DNA of 64,000 bases from Adiantum capillus-veneris (lineage: Eukaryota; Streptophyta; Polypodiopsida; Polypodiales; Pteridaceae). The position numbers were made by a program, and so were the translations under genes. The notes under the pieces are model-generated. The model worked only from the letters and a program-made list of their open reading frames with translations. It made no database searches and was not told the origin of the DNA. The first letter of the stretch is position 1. The number at the start of each line of letters is the position of its first letter. Below, piece after piece: positions 10,690 through 20,974 of the stretch. The DNA is taken from NCBI GenBank assembly GCA_014529385.2, contig CM043945.1, positions 140,036,241-140,100,240 on the forward strand, written 5' to 3'.

Positions 10690-11990
10690 ACAAGATCTAC
10701 AACATGCAATTGTTGTCGGTGCCCGATTTTAGTAGGGGCCTTAGATCCCACCCTCTTATGCCCGTGGCAATAGAACCAACAGGTTACGAACTCCATCATA
10801 ATGGTAACCAATACTTGCAAAAACTGGTCTTACAATGTTTTTGCACCAACCAGGATTTGAGAAAACCGGCTCAGGTTAGTACCTAGTTCTGCACCCACTA
10901 TTGGGCACTGACGACGTTAGTGGGGATGTCGTGGTATTTAGTCAATACTATGCATAATGGAGCTGATGGTTATATTGTCTTGTGTGTGACTACCATGAGG
11001 CTATACCTTGCACTTTCCTTCAAGGGTGAATCTGGGCTTATCCTGGATTCATTTAGGTATATGCCTTTTTTTTTGAGGTAATTAATAATCAGTATTTTGC
11101 TTCTAGAAAACACATTGTGCATGTCTATTATGAAATTTATGCCTTGAATTTTGACTTTTAAGCACCCATTTATAACACTCGCAGCAAGCATTGGCCTATG
11201 AGTTGCACATTACAAAGATGTTGAGATTTCTGTTGATTTCAAGAGATCCTTTACCAGAAAACATAAGTTTTTCTTCCTTGGAAATCAGAAAATCGAGAAC
11301 TTCAATTTGTTTTCCTTATAAAGCTGTTGAAACACACTTAAACCAGCTATCTCACAAAGGTGGTCTATTGATTGGATAGTAAAAAGTCTTTTTGTGAGCA
11401 CTGGCATTGCCATCACAAAGGTGGAAAATACAAACTGCACCCTTGCATGTACTGATACTTGAAAATGCACATTGAAAAGGATGTAAGCAATACCCATAAC
11501 CATCCACTCATAAGATAAATTTAAATAAAAAATTGCTATGCAAACTATTAAGTTTGTATGCACCATGAGGCTTCATGGTGAAACTCCGCGTTTCGCCATG
11601 CGACATTCTGGGATTCAAACATTTTATGATGACACTGATGGAAAATGTGCATTTAAAGGCCTTAAGAAAAATCCATGTCAAACCATCTGATATTCAAATG
11701 CAACTTTGAAACTATGAAACCTGAGCATTCGCACAATGCCAAAAGAGAAGCTCTCTACATGTATCCTGGGTTCTCAGTACTAACAAAACTTTGCAAGAGA
11801 TTGTGGTTGTACAATGGTTAAACTGGCACAAATATCCCATAAAGACCTCTATCAATCATAGTGAAGCAAGGTTGCAGAACCACCAGCAAACAATGTTGCC
11901 ACCTCAGAGATGGCATCCGGGGGTAGGGAAGATAGCTCAGAACTTTGGCAGGAACATTAAACCTAACCCATCTCTGCCTCAGACTCCAGC
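10690..11990. other. Intergenic stretch without recognised gene
   Basis: I see no coding region, terminal repeat or RNA gene. The stretch from 11000 on is AT-rich with only short frames. It lies downstream of the PPR pseudogene on that gene's strand, so part may be its former 3' untranslated region. Confidence 0.4.
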
Positions 11991-11992
11991 AG

Positions 11993-14113
11993 TCAAATGT
12001 CTGCATAGAGATTTGATATGAGAACATATGCAGTACCATTTGCAGGTTGCAAACTCACTGCATGGTCGAACACATAATCCAGCTCTCGATCACCATGTCT
12101 ACGGCACGAACTGAGCACAGACATCAAAGCGTCATTATCAGCCTCCATTGGCATCTTACTCGACACATCCTTCAACCTTGACCAAACCCCTGTGCGCCCA
12201 AGTAGGTCTAGAAGAACACCAAAATGTTTTATATCTTAAGGAACATCAAAGTCTTCCCACATGGTAGTAAAAAAATCCAAACCGTCCATAATAACACCAG
12301 CATGACTGCAACAAGATAGTACCGACGTTAAAGCCACACGATCAGGCTTAACACTAGCTAATATCAACTGACTGAACATTGACATAGTAGCCAGCAGGCT
12401 TCCTTCACTTGCATGACCTGAAATGCATGCATTCCAAGAGCCCATGTGAGGCCTGGGGAGCTCAAAGAAGACCACTTCACCATCCTTCATGCAGCCACAG
12501 TTGTTATACGAATGAATAAGAGTAGCCGCCAAATTCAAATCGTCTTCAAGCCCCACACAGATAACACCATACTGGAGGTAGTGCACCATCTTCAAGTTAC
12601 CCATTGCACCAGCGGCTTGCAAAATGCAAATGTATGCAACAGAGTCTAGGGTTGGAATCTGTTTGAGCAACTGGCTGTAAAGGCTAAAAGCCTTCTCTTC
12701 TTCATTTTGCTCAACAAAAACGGACAACAAAGCATTAAAAGACACCACATCATGTCGAAAGAGAGCGTCAAATGCACTCTCAGCATCATCAACTGCGCCA
12801 CATTTTCCATACATACGTATAAGAGTATTCCCAACAGGTGCCTCTGAAGCATAACCTTTACTATTAGAGTCTGTATGTAATGCACGTCCAATTTCCAATG
12901 ACGCCTTCTTGGTTGGAACGTCATTAATGGCCTGCCCTACTTTGTCTACGAGGGCAGAGCAGCTTGGAGAGCAACAATATACATGAACGGATCTGGAATT
13001 ATTATGTTATTCAGTGCTTCTTTGGACAACCAAAGCCTTCTTCCCTTGACCACTTTCGACATGCGCTGAGAGAATTGCACAGCATGATACCTTATTGTGC
13101 TGAGGCATGCTCATGAAACCATGCTCTGCTTCTACAGTAGCCCCACACCTCCCATATGCACTGACAAGGGCTCGAAATGAAGACATCAGATGTAAAACCT
13201 AGCTTTTTTGCATCCGCATGTAGTGCCTGTGTTATATCCAAAGCCTTCACCTTTGTCAATGTTTCCTGCACAAACACAGGCAGTTCACTCTTTGCAATAG
13301 CACCACAAGCCTCAAGCACAGACACAAGTGTTCTCTCACTTACTAAGAGTCCCTGATGCTTCATCTGCCTATACAGCAACAAAGCTTTTTGGCCTTTACC
13401 CTGCTCAGAATATCCCGCAATCATGGCACTCCATTAAACATCATTGTGATCAGAAATCCCTAGAAAAGCATGCTCAGCATCCATGAGGACCCCGCACTTG
13501 GCATGCATTCTTACGAGAGTGCTGCCTACATGGACACGGGAAGTGAAATTTCTGAAGTGGGCAATGGCATGCAATCGCCTACCTTGCTCAAGCTCCCCAA
13601 TGATTCCGCAAGCCTTCAAGAGAGAGACAAATGTGTACGTATTTGACTCCACACCATCCTGCAGCATGGAGTCATGCATCCTTAGAGCTTCTTCTGCTTG
13701 ACCTGCAGCAGTGTAGGCGGAAATTATGGCAGTCCAAGAAAGAACACTGCGGTATTGCAAAGTCCACGCTAGATCGCAAGCCTCTTGGATCCCTCCACAT
13801 GTCGCAAAAGCTGCCACTATCTGATTACCAAGAGAGCGTGGTGACGTTGAAGGTAAGCATACAAATTCGTAATATTGGCAAGGGATTTTTCCTTGCAGCA
13901 AGCGGCAAGGAAGGAGAGGTAGCTGGTCGAGGAAAGAGGGGTCGGCATGAGACCGAGCAACTCGAGAGCTTCGCCCAGGTGGCCCTCCAGGCAGAGACCT
14001 TGAAAGAGCATATTGTTCTCATGGTTTTGCGAGGCGGCCTTAATGGAAGACGAAGCTCCATTAACGCCACAAGAGCTGCCATAATCTGAGCTATCGAGGG
14101 CCTCGCAGAGCAA
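11993..14113 (-). pseudogene. PPR protein pseudogene, PLS type with E-like end
   Basis: Minus-strand translation shows repeated PPR helices such as SWTAIISAYTAAGQAEEAL with NTYTFVSLLKACG, and SFNALLSVFVEQNEEEKAF with SVAYICILQAAG. The carboxyl end carries the E-region hallmark AYVLISNLYAD. Such proteins bind and process or edit organellar RNA. The frame is broken by a shift near 13840, an in-frame stop near 13434, a shift near 13180 and an in-frame stop near 12236. At least four lesions therefore mark it as dead. The frame can be followed up to about 14113, where no ATG is evident. The 14285-18915 retroelement lies directly upstream. No DYW domain is seen. Confidence 0.85.
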
Positions 14114-14284
14114 GGAAAAACATATGTCACCATCGCCACAGGCAAGTCATGAGAGTGGCGCTGCCGGTGTTGCCCATTGGAGGGAGCAAAGCACCTACGC
14201 AGCGTAGTAAACCTGCTTCCATGTCCGAAGCGATGTTTGGTCTTCAAAACTAAAAAACGATTGATAAAATCACAAGGCACATAT

Positions 14285-14483
14285 TGTAAAGTACACACTC
14301 TGTTGCACACTCTGATCTCCTCCTTTATTCATCCGGCTCTAAGGGCCTTATACTACATGGCTGGTCCAATATCAAGAACGGGTGACACCTGGCATCTTGT
14401 GCCGTTACAACTGCTGCTTACTAGGCAGACTGGGATGTCTGGGCTGGTATGCTGACTGGGCTTGACTGCGCTTGCATGTCACA
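14285..14483 (-). repeat. 3' LTR of the compact Ty3/gypsy element
   Basis: This 199-bp repeat pairs with 18729-18915. The end of the pol reading frame runs into it. A purine-rich tract on the minus strand (GTGGGGGGGAGG, about 14484-14495) adjoins it on the inner side. Confidence 0.9.
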
Positions 14484-17400
14484 CCTCCCCCCCACGGAAG
14501 TGGAGTGGACTGGGGATGAGGAGGGAAAATAGAGCTTGATTCGAGATACATGTGCCGTCGTGGTGGACTGATTGGAGAGTCGCTGGAGTCGGTATGTGGT
14601 GGGGCTGAGCTTTTGAATGACTGTGTATGGGCCAATCCAACGGTGGAGGAAGGATTCATTGAGGCCAGGGCGGCGGATAGGGAAATACAAGCTGACCTGT
14701 GAACTTACGGCATAGTCTCTCAGTTGACGGCCTTCGTCATACTGACGCTTCTGTTTCTTCTGGGCTTGTTGCATGTTGGTGGAGAGGTAAGCTAGCCAGT
14801 CCACTGCATCATGTTTGGTGGCTGTGACCTTGTTGCTCCATGGGTCAACTGGAAATCGTGGGTCTCGGCCGTAGAGGGCTCGAAAGGGGCTGACCTTTGT
14901 GGATGCCTGTACTGAGGTGTTGTAGGCATGTGTTGCATATGGAAGCATCTCGTCCCAGGTTTGATGCAAGGGGTCGATGTAGGCAGAGAGTGATTGCTTG
15001 AGGGTGCGGTTGAGATGTTCCGTCAGGCCATTCGTCTGAGGGTGGTATGGCGAGGAAAATCGTTGCTTGATGCCGAGACTTTGGGTAAGCACTCGTAACA
15101 CTTCCCCTTTGAATTGCACGCCTTGGTCGGATAGAATGTGTTGTGGGCAGCTGTGTCGAAAGATTATGTTGTGCAGGAGGGCAGTCGCAACTGTGGAAGC
15201 TGTGCAATCTGGGATGGCTTGAACCTCACACCACCTTGTGAGGTATTCCGTCATGACGAGGATGTATCGATTGCCATCCATTGATGTCGGAAAAGGGCCC
15301 ATGAGGTCCCAGCCAACTAGCTCAAAGGGTTCCGAGACAGAAATGGGAGTTAAGTGCCCTACCTGCTGACTTGGTGTTTTGATTTCTTGGCAAGTTGGGC
15401 ATTGTTGTAGTTGTTGGGAAATTGTCTGGCGCATCCTAGGCCAATAGTGTGACTGCCTGATCTTTTCGAGGACCTTGTGAAAACCTAGGTGACCTGACAA
15501 TGGGTGGGCATGAAAGTACTGGATGTACAGCCGTTGTAAGGCTTGAGGGATGTATAGCCGAGGATTGTGACCGAGCTTACTGAGGTAAAGCAAGTCATCA
15601 ATGATGATGAACTGGCGATGGTGTGGGTGATCTTTGGAAGAGCGCAGATTGTGTATTATCTGTCGGATGGATGGGTCCGCCTGTTGAAGGGTGGGGAGTT
15701 GAGCCATGGGTACTGGTAATTGTGAAGATTCTACATGCGCCTGCTGAATTTCTGCACGTGACAATCCATCAGCCAACAAGTTGGTTGATCCTTTTCCGAA
15801 TTTGATTTGGAAATTGTATTCTTGTAGGGCTAGAACCCATCTGAGTAAGCGACCAGGAGGGTGAGACTTTTGCAGCAGAGGAATGATTGGCTGGTGGTCG
15901 GTTTCGACGAGGGTATCAGACCCATGAAGGTATGGATGGAATTTGGCAAATGCCCAGACTATTCCTAATAATTCCTTCTCTGTTGTGGAGTAATTGAGCT
16001 CGGGTTTTGATAGGGCTCGGCTGATGAAAGAAATAGGACACCATCGACCCAAGTCATCTTGTTGGAGCAGTGCAGCGCCCAGACCTAAATTAGAAGCATC
16101 AGTTTGTAAGAGAAATGGCTTTTGAAAATCCGGGTGTGCTAACATTGCTGAGTTCTTTATAGCGGCCTTCAGCTGATAGAAACTTCGTGTACAGGCCTCA
16201 TCCCATGAGTATGGAACATCCTTTTTGAGTAGATGCCGAAGAGGGTGGGTGATGGTAGCTAAGTTGGGTACAAACCTTAATGAAAAAGTAGCCATGCCGA
16301 GGAAGCTTTGTAAGTTCTTGACATTAGTGGGAGGAGGGTAAGAGCTGATGGCTTTTACCTTTGATGGGTCAATTTGAATGCCATCTGTAGAAATTAGAAA
16401 ACCCAGGAACTTGAGGCTTGTGGCTCCCCACTTACACTTTCGTAACTGCAATTGAAGATTGAATTTATGTATTCGTTGAAGCACCTCTTGTAGAATGACT
16501 AGGTGTTGTTGCCAAGTTGTGGTATGAATCAGAATGTCATCTAAGTATACCAGCACATATCTTTGGTCTATCAAGTCTTGAAAGATGAGATTTGTTGTGC
16601 GCTGGAAAGTGCTCCCCACATCAGAAAGACCAAAGGGCGTCCTAGAGAACTCAAATAAACCACTTGGCGTTCTAAATGCGGTTTTGTGAGCATCTTTGGG
16701 GTCAAGGGGAATTTGCCAATAGTCGGACGCTAGATCTAGTGACGTGAAGTATCGAGATTTTCCAAGCTGGTCCAGGAGACCATCTGGTCGCGGGAGAGGG
16801 TACAAGTCGTGTTGAGTGACTTTATTAAGGGGTCGAAAATCTATACAGAATCTGTAAGACCCGTCGTCTTTCTTAACCAGGTGGGGCTTGGATGCCCAAT
16901 CACTATTGGAAGGGATGATTATCCCTTGCTGAAGCATACTTGCGACTGCCTGGTTTATGTTGTGTATGTCTTTTGGCGATCTCCTTCTACTGGCCATCTT
17001 AATTGGGGGAGAATCGCCTGTGCGGATGGTATGATAGATGGGAAGGTTGATGACTTTTGGCTGACTGGTTTTGGTGAATAAAGAGGGGAACTTGGCCAAA
17101 ATTGACCGGACATCTTGAGTGCGATGGGCTGTGTCTGTGATTGTGTGCTGAGTGTTGACGAAATTGGGGCCTCTGCTAGAATAGATGAAAAGGATGGGCA
17201 GTTTGCTTGGAAGGACAAGTGTATGGTGTTCAAAATTAAGTCGTGCTCGTGTCTTGACGAACCAATCACATCCCAGTGTTAGTGGGAATAATTGACGTGG
17301 CAGAACATAGAAATCATGTACAAATGTGGATGGACCCAGATGGAAAGTGCAACGTGCTACTGTCTTGGAATGATAGATGTTCTTATTATCTCCAAACAAT

Positions 17401-17591
17401 ACAAAAATAGGGGTAGAGATGAAAGTTTCGATGCCTAACTTAGTGACCAAATCTTGACTAATTGATGAAATGGTGCTGCCTGTGTCTAAAAGTGCTTCTT
17501 GTGATGTGTTATGAATGAGGGCGACAGTTGAACACACCATGCGGCTGGAAGTAGCGGCGGCTTGAATGTGCGAATGGGTGTCTTCCACCAT
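14421..17591 (-). CDS. pol polyprotein: protease, RT, RNase H, integrase
   Basis: This is one uninterrupted 1,056-residue frame. An aspartic protease motif DTGS lies at residues 36-39. The reverse transcriptase spans about 190-400, with YLDD at 349-352. RNase H begins near TDAS at about 497 and includes TEKELL at about 537-542. The integrase zinc-binding segment (HAHPLSGHLG...CPTC) lies at about 690-735. Its catalytic core follows, with WDLMGP, SDQGVQF and HPQTNGLTEHLN, and then a carboxyl part rich in basic and proline residues. The motifs place it in Ty3/gypsy. The first residue in this frame may not be the true start, since pol is often expressed with gag. The element as a whole remains a fossil copy. 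Confidence 0.9.
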   Translation of the reverse strand: MVEDTHSHIQAAATSSRMVCSTVALIHNTSQEALLDTGSTISSISQDLVTKLGIETFISTPIFVLFGDNKNIYHSKTVARCTFHLGPSTFVHDFYVLPRQLFPLTLGCDWFVKTRARLNFEHHTLVLPSKLPILFIYSSRGPNFVNTQHTITDTAHRTQDVRSILAKFPSLFTKTSQPKVINLPIYHTIRTGDSPPIKMASRRRSPKDIHNINQAVASMLQQGIIIPSNSDWASKPHLVKKDDGSYRFCIDFRPLNKVTQHDLYPLPRPDGLLDQLGKSRYFTSLDLASDYWQIPLDPKDAHKTAFRTPSGLFEFSRTPFGLSDVGSTFQRTTNLIFQDLIDQRYVLVYLDDILIHTTTWQQHLVILQEVLQRIHKFNLQLQLRKCKWGATSLKFLGFLISTDGIQIDPSKVKAISSYPPPTNVKNLQSFLGMATFSLRFVPNLATITHPLRHLLKKDVPYSWDEACTRSFYQLKAAIKNSAMLAHPDFQKPFLLQTDASNLGLGAALLQQDDLGRWCPISFISRALSKPELNYSTTEKELLGIVWAFAKFHPYLHGSDTLVETDHQPIIPLLQKSHPPGRLLRWVLALQEYNFQIKFGKGSTNLLADGLSRAEIQQAHVESSQLPVPMAQLPTLQQADPSIRQIIHNLRSSKDHPHHRQFIIIDDLLYLSKLGHNPRLYIPQALQRLYIQYFHAHPLSGHLGFHKVLEKIRQSHYWPRMRQTISQQLQQCPTCQEIKTPSQQVGHLTPISVSEPFELVGWDLMGPFPTSMDGNRYILVMTEYLTRWCEVQAIPDCTASTVATALLHNIIFRHSCPQHILSDQGVQFKGEVLRVLTQSLGIKQRFSSPYHPQTNGLTEHLNRTLKQSLSAYIDPLHQTWDEMLPYATHAYNTSVQASTKVSPFRALYGRDPRFPVDPWSNKVTATKHDAVDWLAYLSTNMQQAQKKQKRQYDEGRQLRDYAVSSQVSLYFPIRRPGLNESFLHRWIGPYTVIQKLSPTTYRLQRLSNQSTTTAHVSRIKLYFPSSSPVHSTSVGGRCDMQAQSSPVSIPAQTSQSA

Positions 17592-17599
17592 CCATTCGC

Positions 17600-18595
17600 T
17601 CAGATGTTTTCTGGAAGAGCAGCAAGGGAGGCGGCATCAGCCAATTGTACCTGACTGTTCTGGATTTGTTGTCTCGCTTGCAGCTTCCAACAGTGTTTGC
17701 GGACATGCCCATAGTTGTTGCAAAAGAAACACTTCGGTCTCCCTTGTGCATCCCGCTCCGGCAAGCTCCTTCTGGAATGGTATTGACTGTTTTGGACATC
17801 AATATCCATTGGGGTAGGGGGTTCAGGTATGGCTCTTGTTGACAAGGTCGGAGAGAGGGTTGGTATCGATGTTGAAAACTCTGTGTCCATGCTGCTTTCT
17901 AGACGCTAGGCTATTTGAATGGCGTCATGGAAGGAGGTTGGGCCTTGGTCACGGACTCGACGGGCGATGTCATGTTGAAGCCGTGGCCACAGAAAATAGA
18001 GCTTCATTTCTTCAGACATGGCAGGGTCAGCGTGTAAAAACAGTTGATTGAGCTTAACAGCAAACTGAGCAATGGGTTCTTTATGTTGTTGGCGCAAAGC
18101 ATTTAACTGTTGAAGAGCTGTTTGTGTGACATTTTGATGTGCAAAACTTTGTATTAATAGCCGTTTTAAAAGTGACCAATTACACTTGACCTGATCATGT
18201 TGCTGGACAAACTAGGTGGCGGCTACCCCATCCAAGAGTGTTCGCAATTCCAAGGCCTTGCGATCGTCATTCCAGTTATTGTAGCTTGCAACATTGTTGA
18301 AGTGATCAATCCATGTCAAGACATCCTCCGTTGGTAGCCCAGAAAAACTCTTGGGCCGTACCTTCGCATCTGTGCGCGTGGTGTTTTCCTGCTGATTAGT
18401 CAAGAAGCCTACCAAAGATTGGTTTGTGTGGTTGAGCTGTAGCAGCATGTTGGAGACCGCTGAGAAAATGTGCTCTAGAGGAGCTTGTGCAGGGTCGTTT
18501 GTGAACTCGGGATGCATCGAGGCATCGTCATATTGTGGCGAGCTAGGGGCTGGTCTGGGTGAACTGACATGGCTCATGTTTGTGAACGCGTGCAA
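17600..18595 (-). pseudogene. gag region of the compact Ty3/gypsy element
   Basis: Upstream of pol on the minus strand lies a capsid-like region (about 17900-18595) with text such as PKSFSGLPTEDVLTWIDHFNN, typical of Ty3 gag. A zinc knuckle (CFFCNNYGHVRKHC) follows at about 17700-17760. Gag would form the particle and bind RNA. It is interrupted in about two or three places and is described as a fossil. Confidence 0.75.
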
Positions 18596-18710
18596 GGAGT
18601 GGGTACTCTACTGTGCAATAAGGAGATTCGCTCTGTGTAGTGTTTGCAGAAAAACTGAGGGAAAGAAAAGTCTAGGCAAAGAAAAGGTTAAATTGGAGCG
18701 GGGGTTGAGT

Positions 18711-18727
18711 GCCCGCCAACTCCACCA
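18711..18727 (-). other. Probable primer-binding site, tRNA unidentified
   Basis: The minus strand reads TGGTGGAGTTGGCGGGC just inside the 5' LTR. The TGG start fits complementarity to a tRNA ending in CCA. It is not the initiator-Met site used by the chromoviruses here, and I cannot name the tRNA. Confidence 0.5.
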
Positions 18728-18728
18728 A

Positions 18729-18915
18729 TGTGAAGTACACACTCTGATCTCCTTCTTTATTCATTTGGCTCTAAGGGCCTTATACTACATGGCTGGTCCA
18801 GTATCAAGAAAGGGTGACACCTGGCATCTTGTGCCGTTACAACTGCTGCTTACTAGGCAGACTGGGATGTCTGGGCTGGTATGCTGACTGGGCTTGACTG
18901 CGCCTGCATGTCACA
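18729..18915 (-). repeat. 5' LTR of the compact Ty3/gypsy element
   Basis: This 187-bp repeat is the partner of 14285-14483. It is unusually short for plant Ty3/gypsy elements, whose LTRs are commonly several hundred bases to a few kilobases. Confidence 0.9.
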
Positions 18916-19369
18916 ATATACTGGTACATACTGGTTGATTGCTTATTATATTGCTTTCGAATCTTCCCAAATACCCAGATTCGTACGCCAACAATGAGGT
19001 ACACCAAGCACCAAAAGAATTATTACAATTTGCGATTTGAGCTCGACTCGATCTACTAAGCGGTTCTTCCGCTAACCACGTTAACCAAGTGCAGTGCTTG
19101 TCAGCAAGCCTTCCGCTTTTATTTTAAAAAAAGACTGACCTCTGCAACCCCTTCCCCGAACCTCATCCAGCTGCTGCAGCCGCCTTCCTTCGCTCGCCTC
19201 GGGTCCTCCCTTCGCCTCGCACCGCGCAGTCTACTGCTCGTATGCGCTGCCTTCTGTCCCACCTGCCAGGGTCACTTGCCTTCCCTGTCCTTCTTGCCTC
19301 GCGTGTGACAGGCTTGACCAGAGGATCTTACAAGATTCCCATCCAGCAATTTTATGAAAATCGTAGGCA
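18916..19369. other. Intergenic flank, no gene seen
   Basis: This DNA follows the compact element. A C- and T-rich stretch lies at about 19150-19320. I see no coding frame of convincing length and no terminal repeats. Confidence 0.4.
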
Positions 19370-19550
19370 CATACTGGTGGCTTTTCATTTATATTACATA
19401 GAATCTTTACAAATTCCTTCGCTTTCCTTTCTCTCAGCATGGCATAGAGCGAGAAAAACTCCTGTTCACCAAAGAGATTTGAACACTGACGCTCACAAAC
19501 CTCATTTCGAAACATACGTGCTAACCAACCGCACCAGCTCCTCACGGCGC
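19370..19550 (-). mobile_element. Candidate tRNA-derived SINE
   Basis: On the minus strand an A-box match GGTGCGGTTGG (19525-19535) is followed by a B-box match GTTCAAATC (19476-19484). Both fit the RNA polymerase III consensus (RGYNNRRYNGG and GWTCRANNC) at every fixed position. The two boxes start 51 bases apart, somewhat wider than in a tRNA. The text between them does not fold as a clean tRNA. An AT-rich tail follows toward 19380. The 5' end is probably near 19548 and the 3' end is uncertain. A decayed tRNA gene is the main alternative. Confidence 0.5.
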
Positions 19551-19753
19551 CAGTGCATGATGCCTCTTTGATATATATAAATAACTTCACGTTGTCTTTA
19601 CCCCTCCGTCCAACTACATGGCGGCGTGGCTTCCCTCTGTAGATGCAGACAGTGCTCCCTCAGTCCTTGCTTGCTGCAATGCGGCTTCGACATCCGTGCT
19701 CCTTCTACCGCTCGTTATTGGCTCCCCGACAGATGCTGTGCTCCTTCTGCCGC

Positions 19754-20904
19754 TGTCAGGAGTTTTTTGGAGCAAGGGATTGCGCATATGTACATACACA
19801 TGCACGGTGCATCAAATAAAGAATTGCCCATTTTCCTTAGCCAGGTGGTTACGTGGGGCCCACATGTGTACAGGTAGGACAGCATGTACATAGTTCATCG
19901 ATTTTCACTATCACCAGTACCAGTATGTTTTTTCTACAATAATGAGGAGTTTATAGCGCGTAAAACTTCTCGAGGAAGCTATCCGCGGGCCGACGACGTG
20001 AGGTCAGCAGGTGCGTTAGATGGCATCTAGTGGCGTCAGGAGGGCGAACGAGGTCAATATTTGCACGCGGATGAGGACGGACACAACGTGGGTGTTTTCT
20101 TGTGAGAGTTATGCAGAAAGGTCATCATTAGGACCACTTTTTGGGGCCACTTCACGTGGTGGCGAGATGCATTAGTGGAAAAAAGCTGAGTGCCAGGTGT
20201 GCGAATGATGCAAAAAGGTGACAACTATGCACTGCGAGGTCAGTTTTTGGCCTGTTCGGGGTCCGTTTGAGGTCATCTAAAAGGCCAAGGGTGCCCAACT
20301 AATAAAGCTAAGTGTGGGAACTGAAAAAACTGAGAGAAGACCAGAAAAAACGTGGAGAAGAGAGGAGGAACAGCCGCAGGTGTGTTTTTGCCCATTTTGG
20401 AGCCTGTTTTGGCCGTAAACTGCTCATCCGAGGTCGGATTTGAGCACTTTGACATTGTAGACTAGGGTTTTGGGCCGTTTCGGACGCGATGGCGCTGTCC
20501 ATTTTGCCAAATTCCTCACTCTTTTCTTGCTGTTTTTCTGTGTAAGTTTCTCCTATGAGCGAAGTTTCTGCTCTAGTTTGTGATTGTATCTGGTATCTTT
20601 TACCCATAGTGTGTGAGCTGTTTGCCCATTGGTGTTGGCCCAAGCTCATTTGTATCTAAACATCAGAAATTCTCCTCTCTTGAGCTGAGTTTTTTTGGGT
20701 GTGTGTGTGTGTGTGTGTGTGTGTGTATCTGTGTGGAGTGGGCAAGTGGATAGTTTCTCTCCTCTCACTCCAGAGGTGTGTTCCCTGTCTCGGCCAGGTG
20801 TGTTGTCTAAGCCGAGTGGTGCCCCATAGTGTGTGTGTGTATCATTCCAAGAGTGTGTGTCGGGTCGTTATAGAGGCGCTGTGTGTGTTTTCATACCGCT
20901 CACA
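19754..20904 (+). repeat. 5' LTR of the Tat-lineage element
   Basis: This 1,151-bp repeat begins TGTCAGG and ends CTCACA. It contains a TG microsatellite at about 20698-20726, which is shorter than the one in the 3' copy. Confidence 0.93.
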
Positions 20905-20910
20905 TTCTTT

Positions 20911-20927
20911 TGGCGCCCCCACGGAGG
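20911..20927 (+). other. Primer-binding site, TGGCGCC type
   Basis: TGGCGCCCCCACGGAGG lies six bases after the 5' LTR. Its TGGCGCC start resembles the tRNA-Asp-type sites of Athila and Tat elements. The rest diverges from the textbook site, so the tRNA identity is inferred only. Confidence 0.6.
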
Positions 20928-20974
20928 ATCTTCTTCGAGTACCTTCTGCGTCGAGCTTCAAGCTTCGAGATTCG

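Larger units (their letters stand above)
14285..18915 (-). mobile_element. Compact Ty3/gypsy element with very short LTRs
   Basis: The element spans 4.63 kb on the minus strand. Its LTRs (14285-14483 and 18729-18915) begin TGTAAAG or TGTGAAG and end TGTCACA. The flanks share ATAT (14281-14284 and 18916-18919) as a probable 4-bp target duplication. Parts in order are gag with zinc knuckle, protease, RT, RNase H and integrase. The LTRs differ at roughly 4% of aligned positions, so it is clearly older than the 531 and 19754 insertions. The pol frame is uninterrupted, while the gag side is broken in about two or three places. I saw no chromodomain. Confidence 0.92.

Noticed and set aside
20308-20649. 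Minus-strand frame of 113 residues repeated at 27828-28169
   Set aside because: It recurs only because it lies in both LTRs of the Tat element. It has no known motif.
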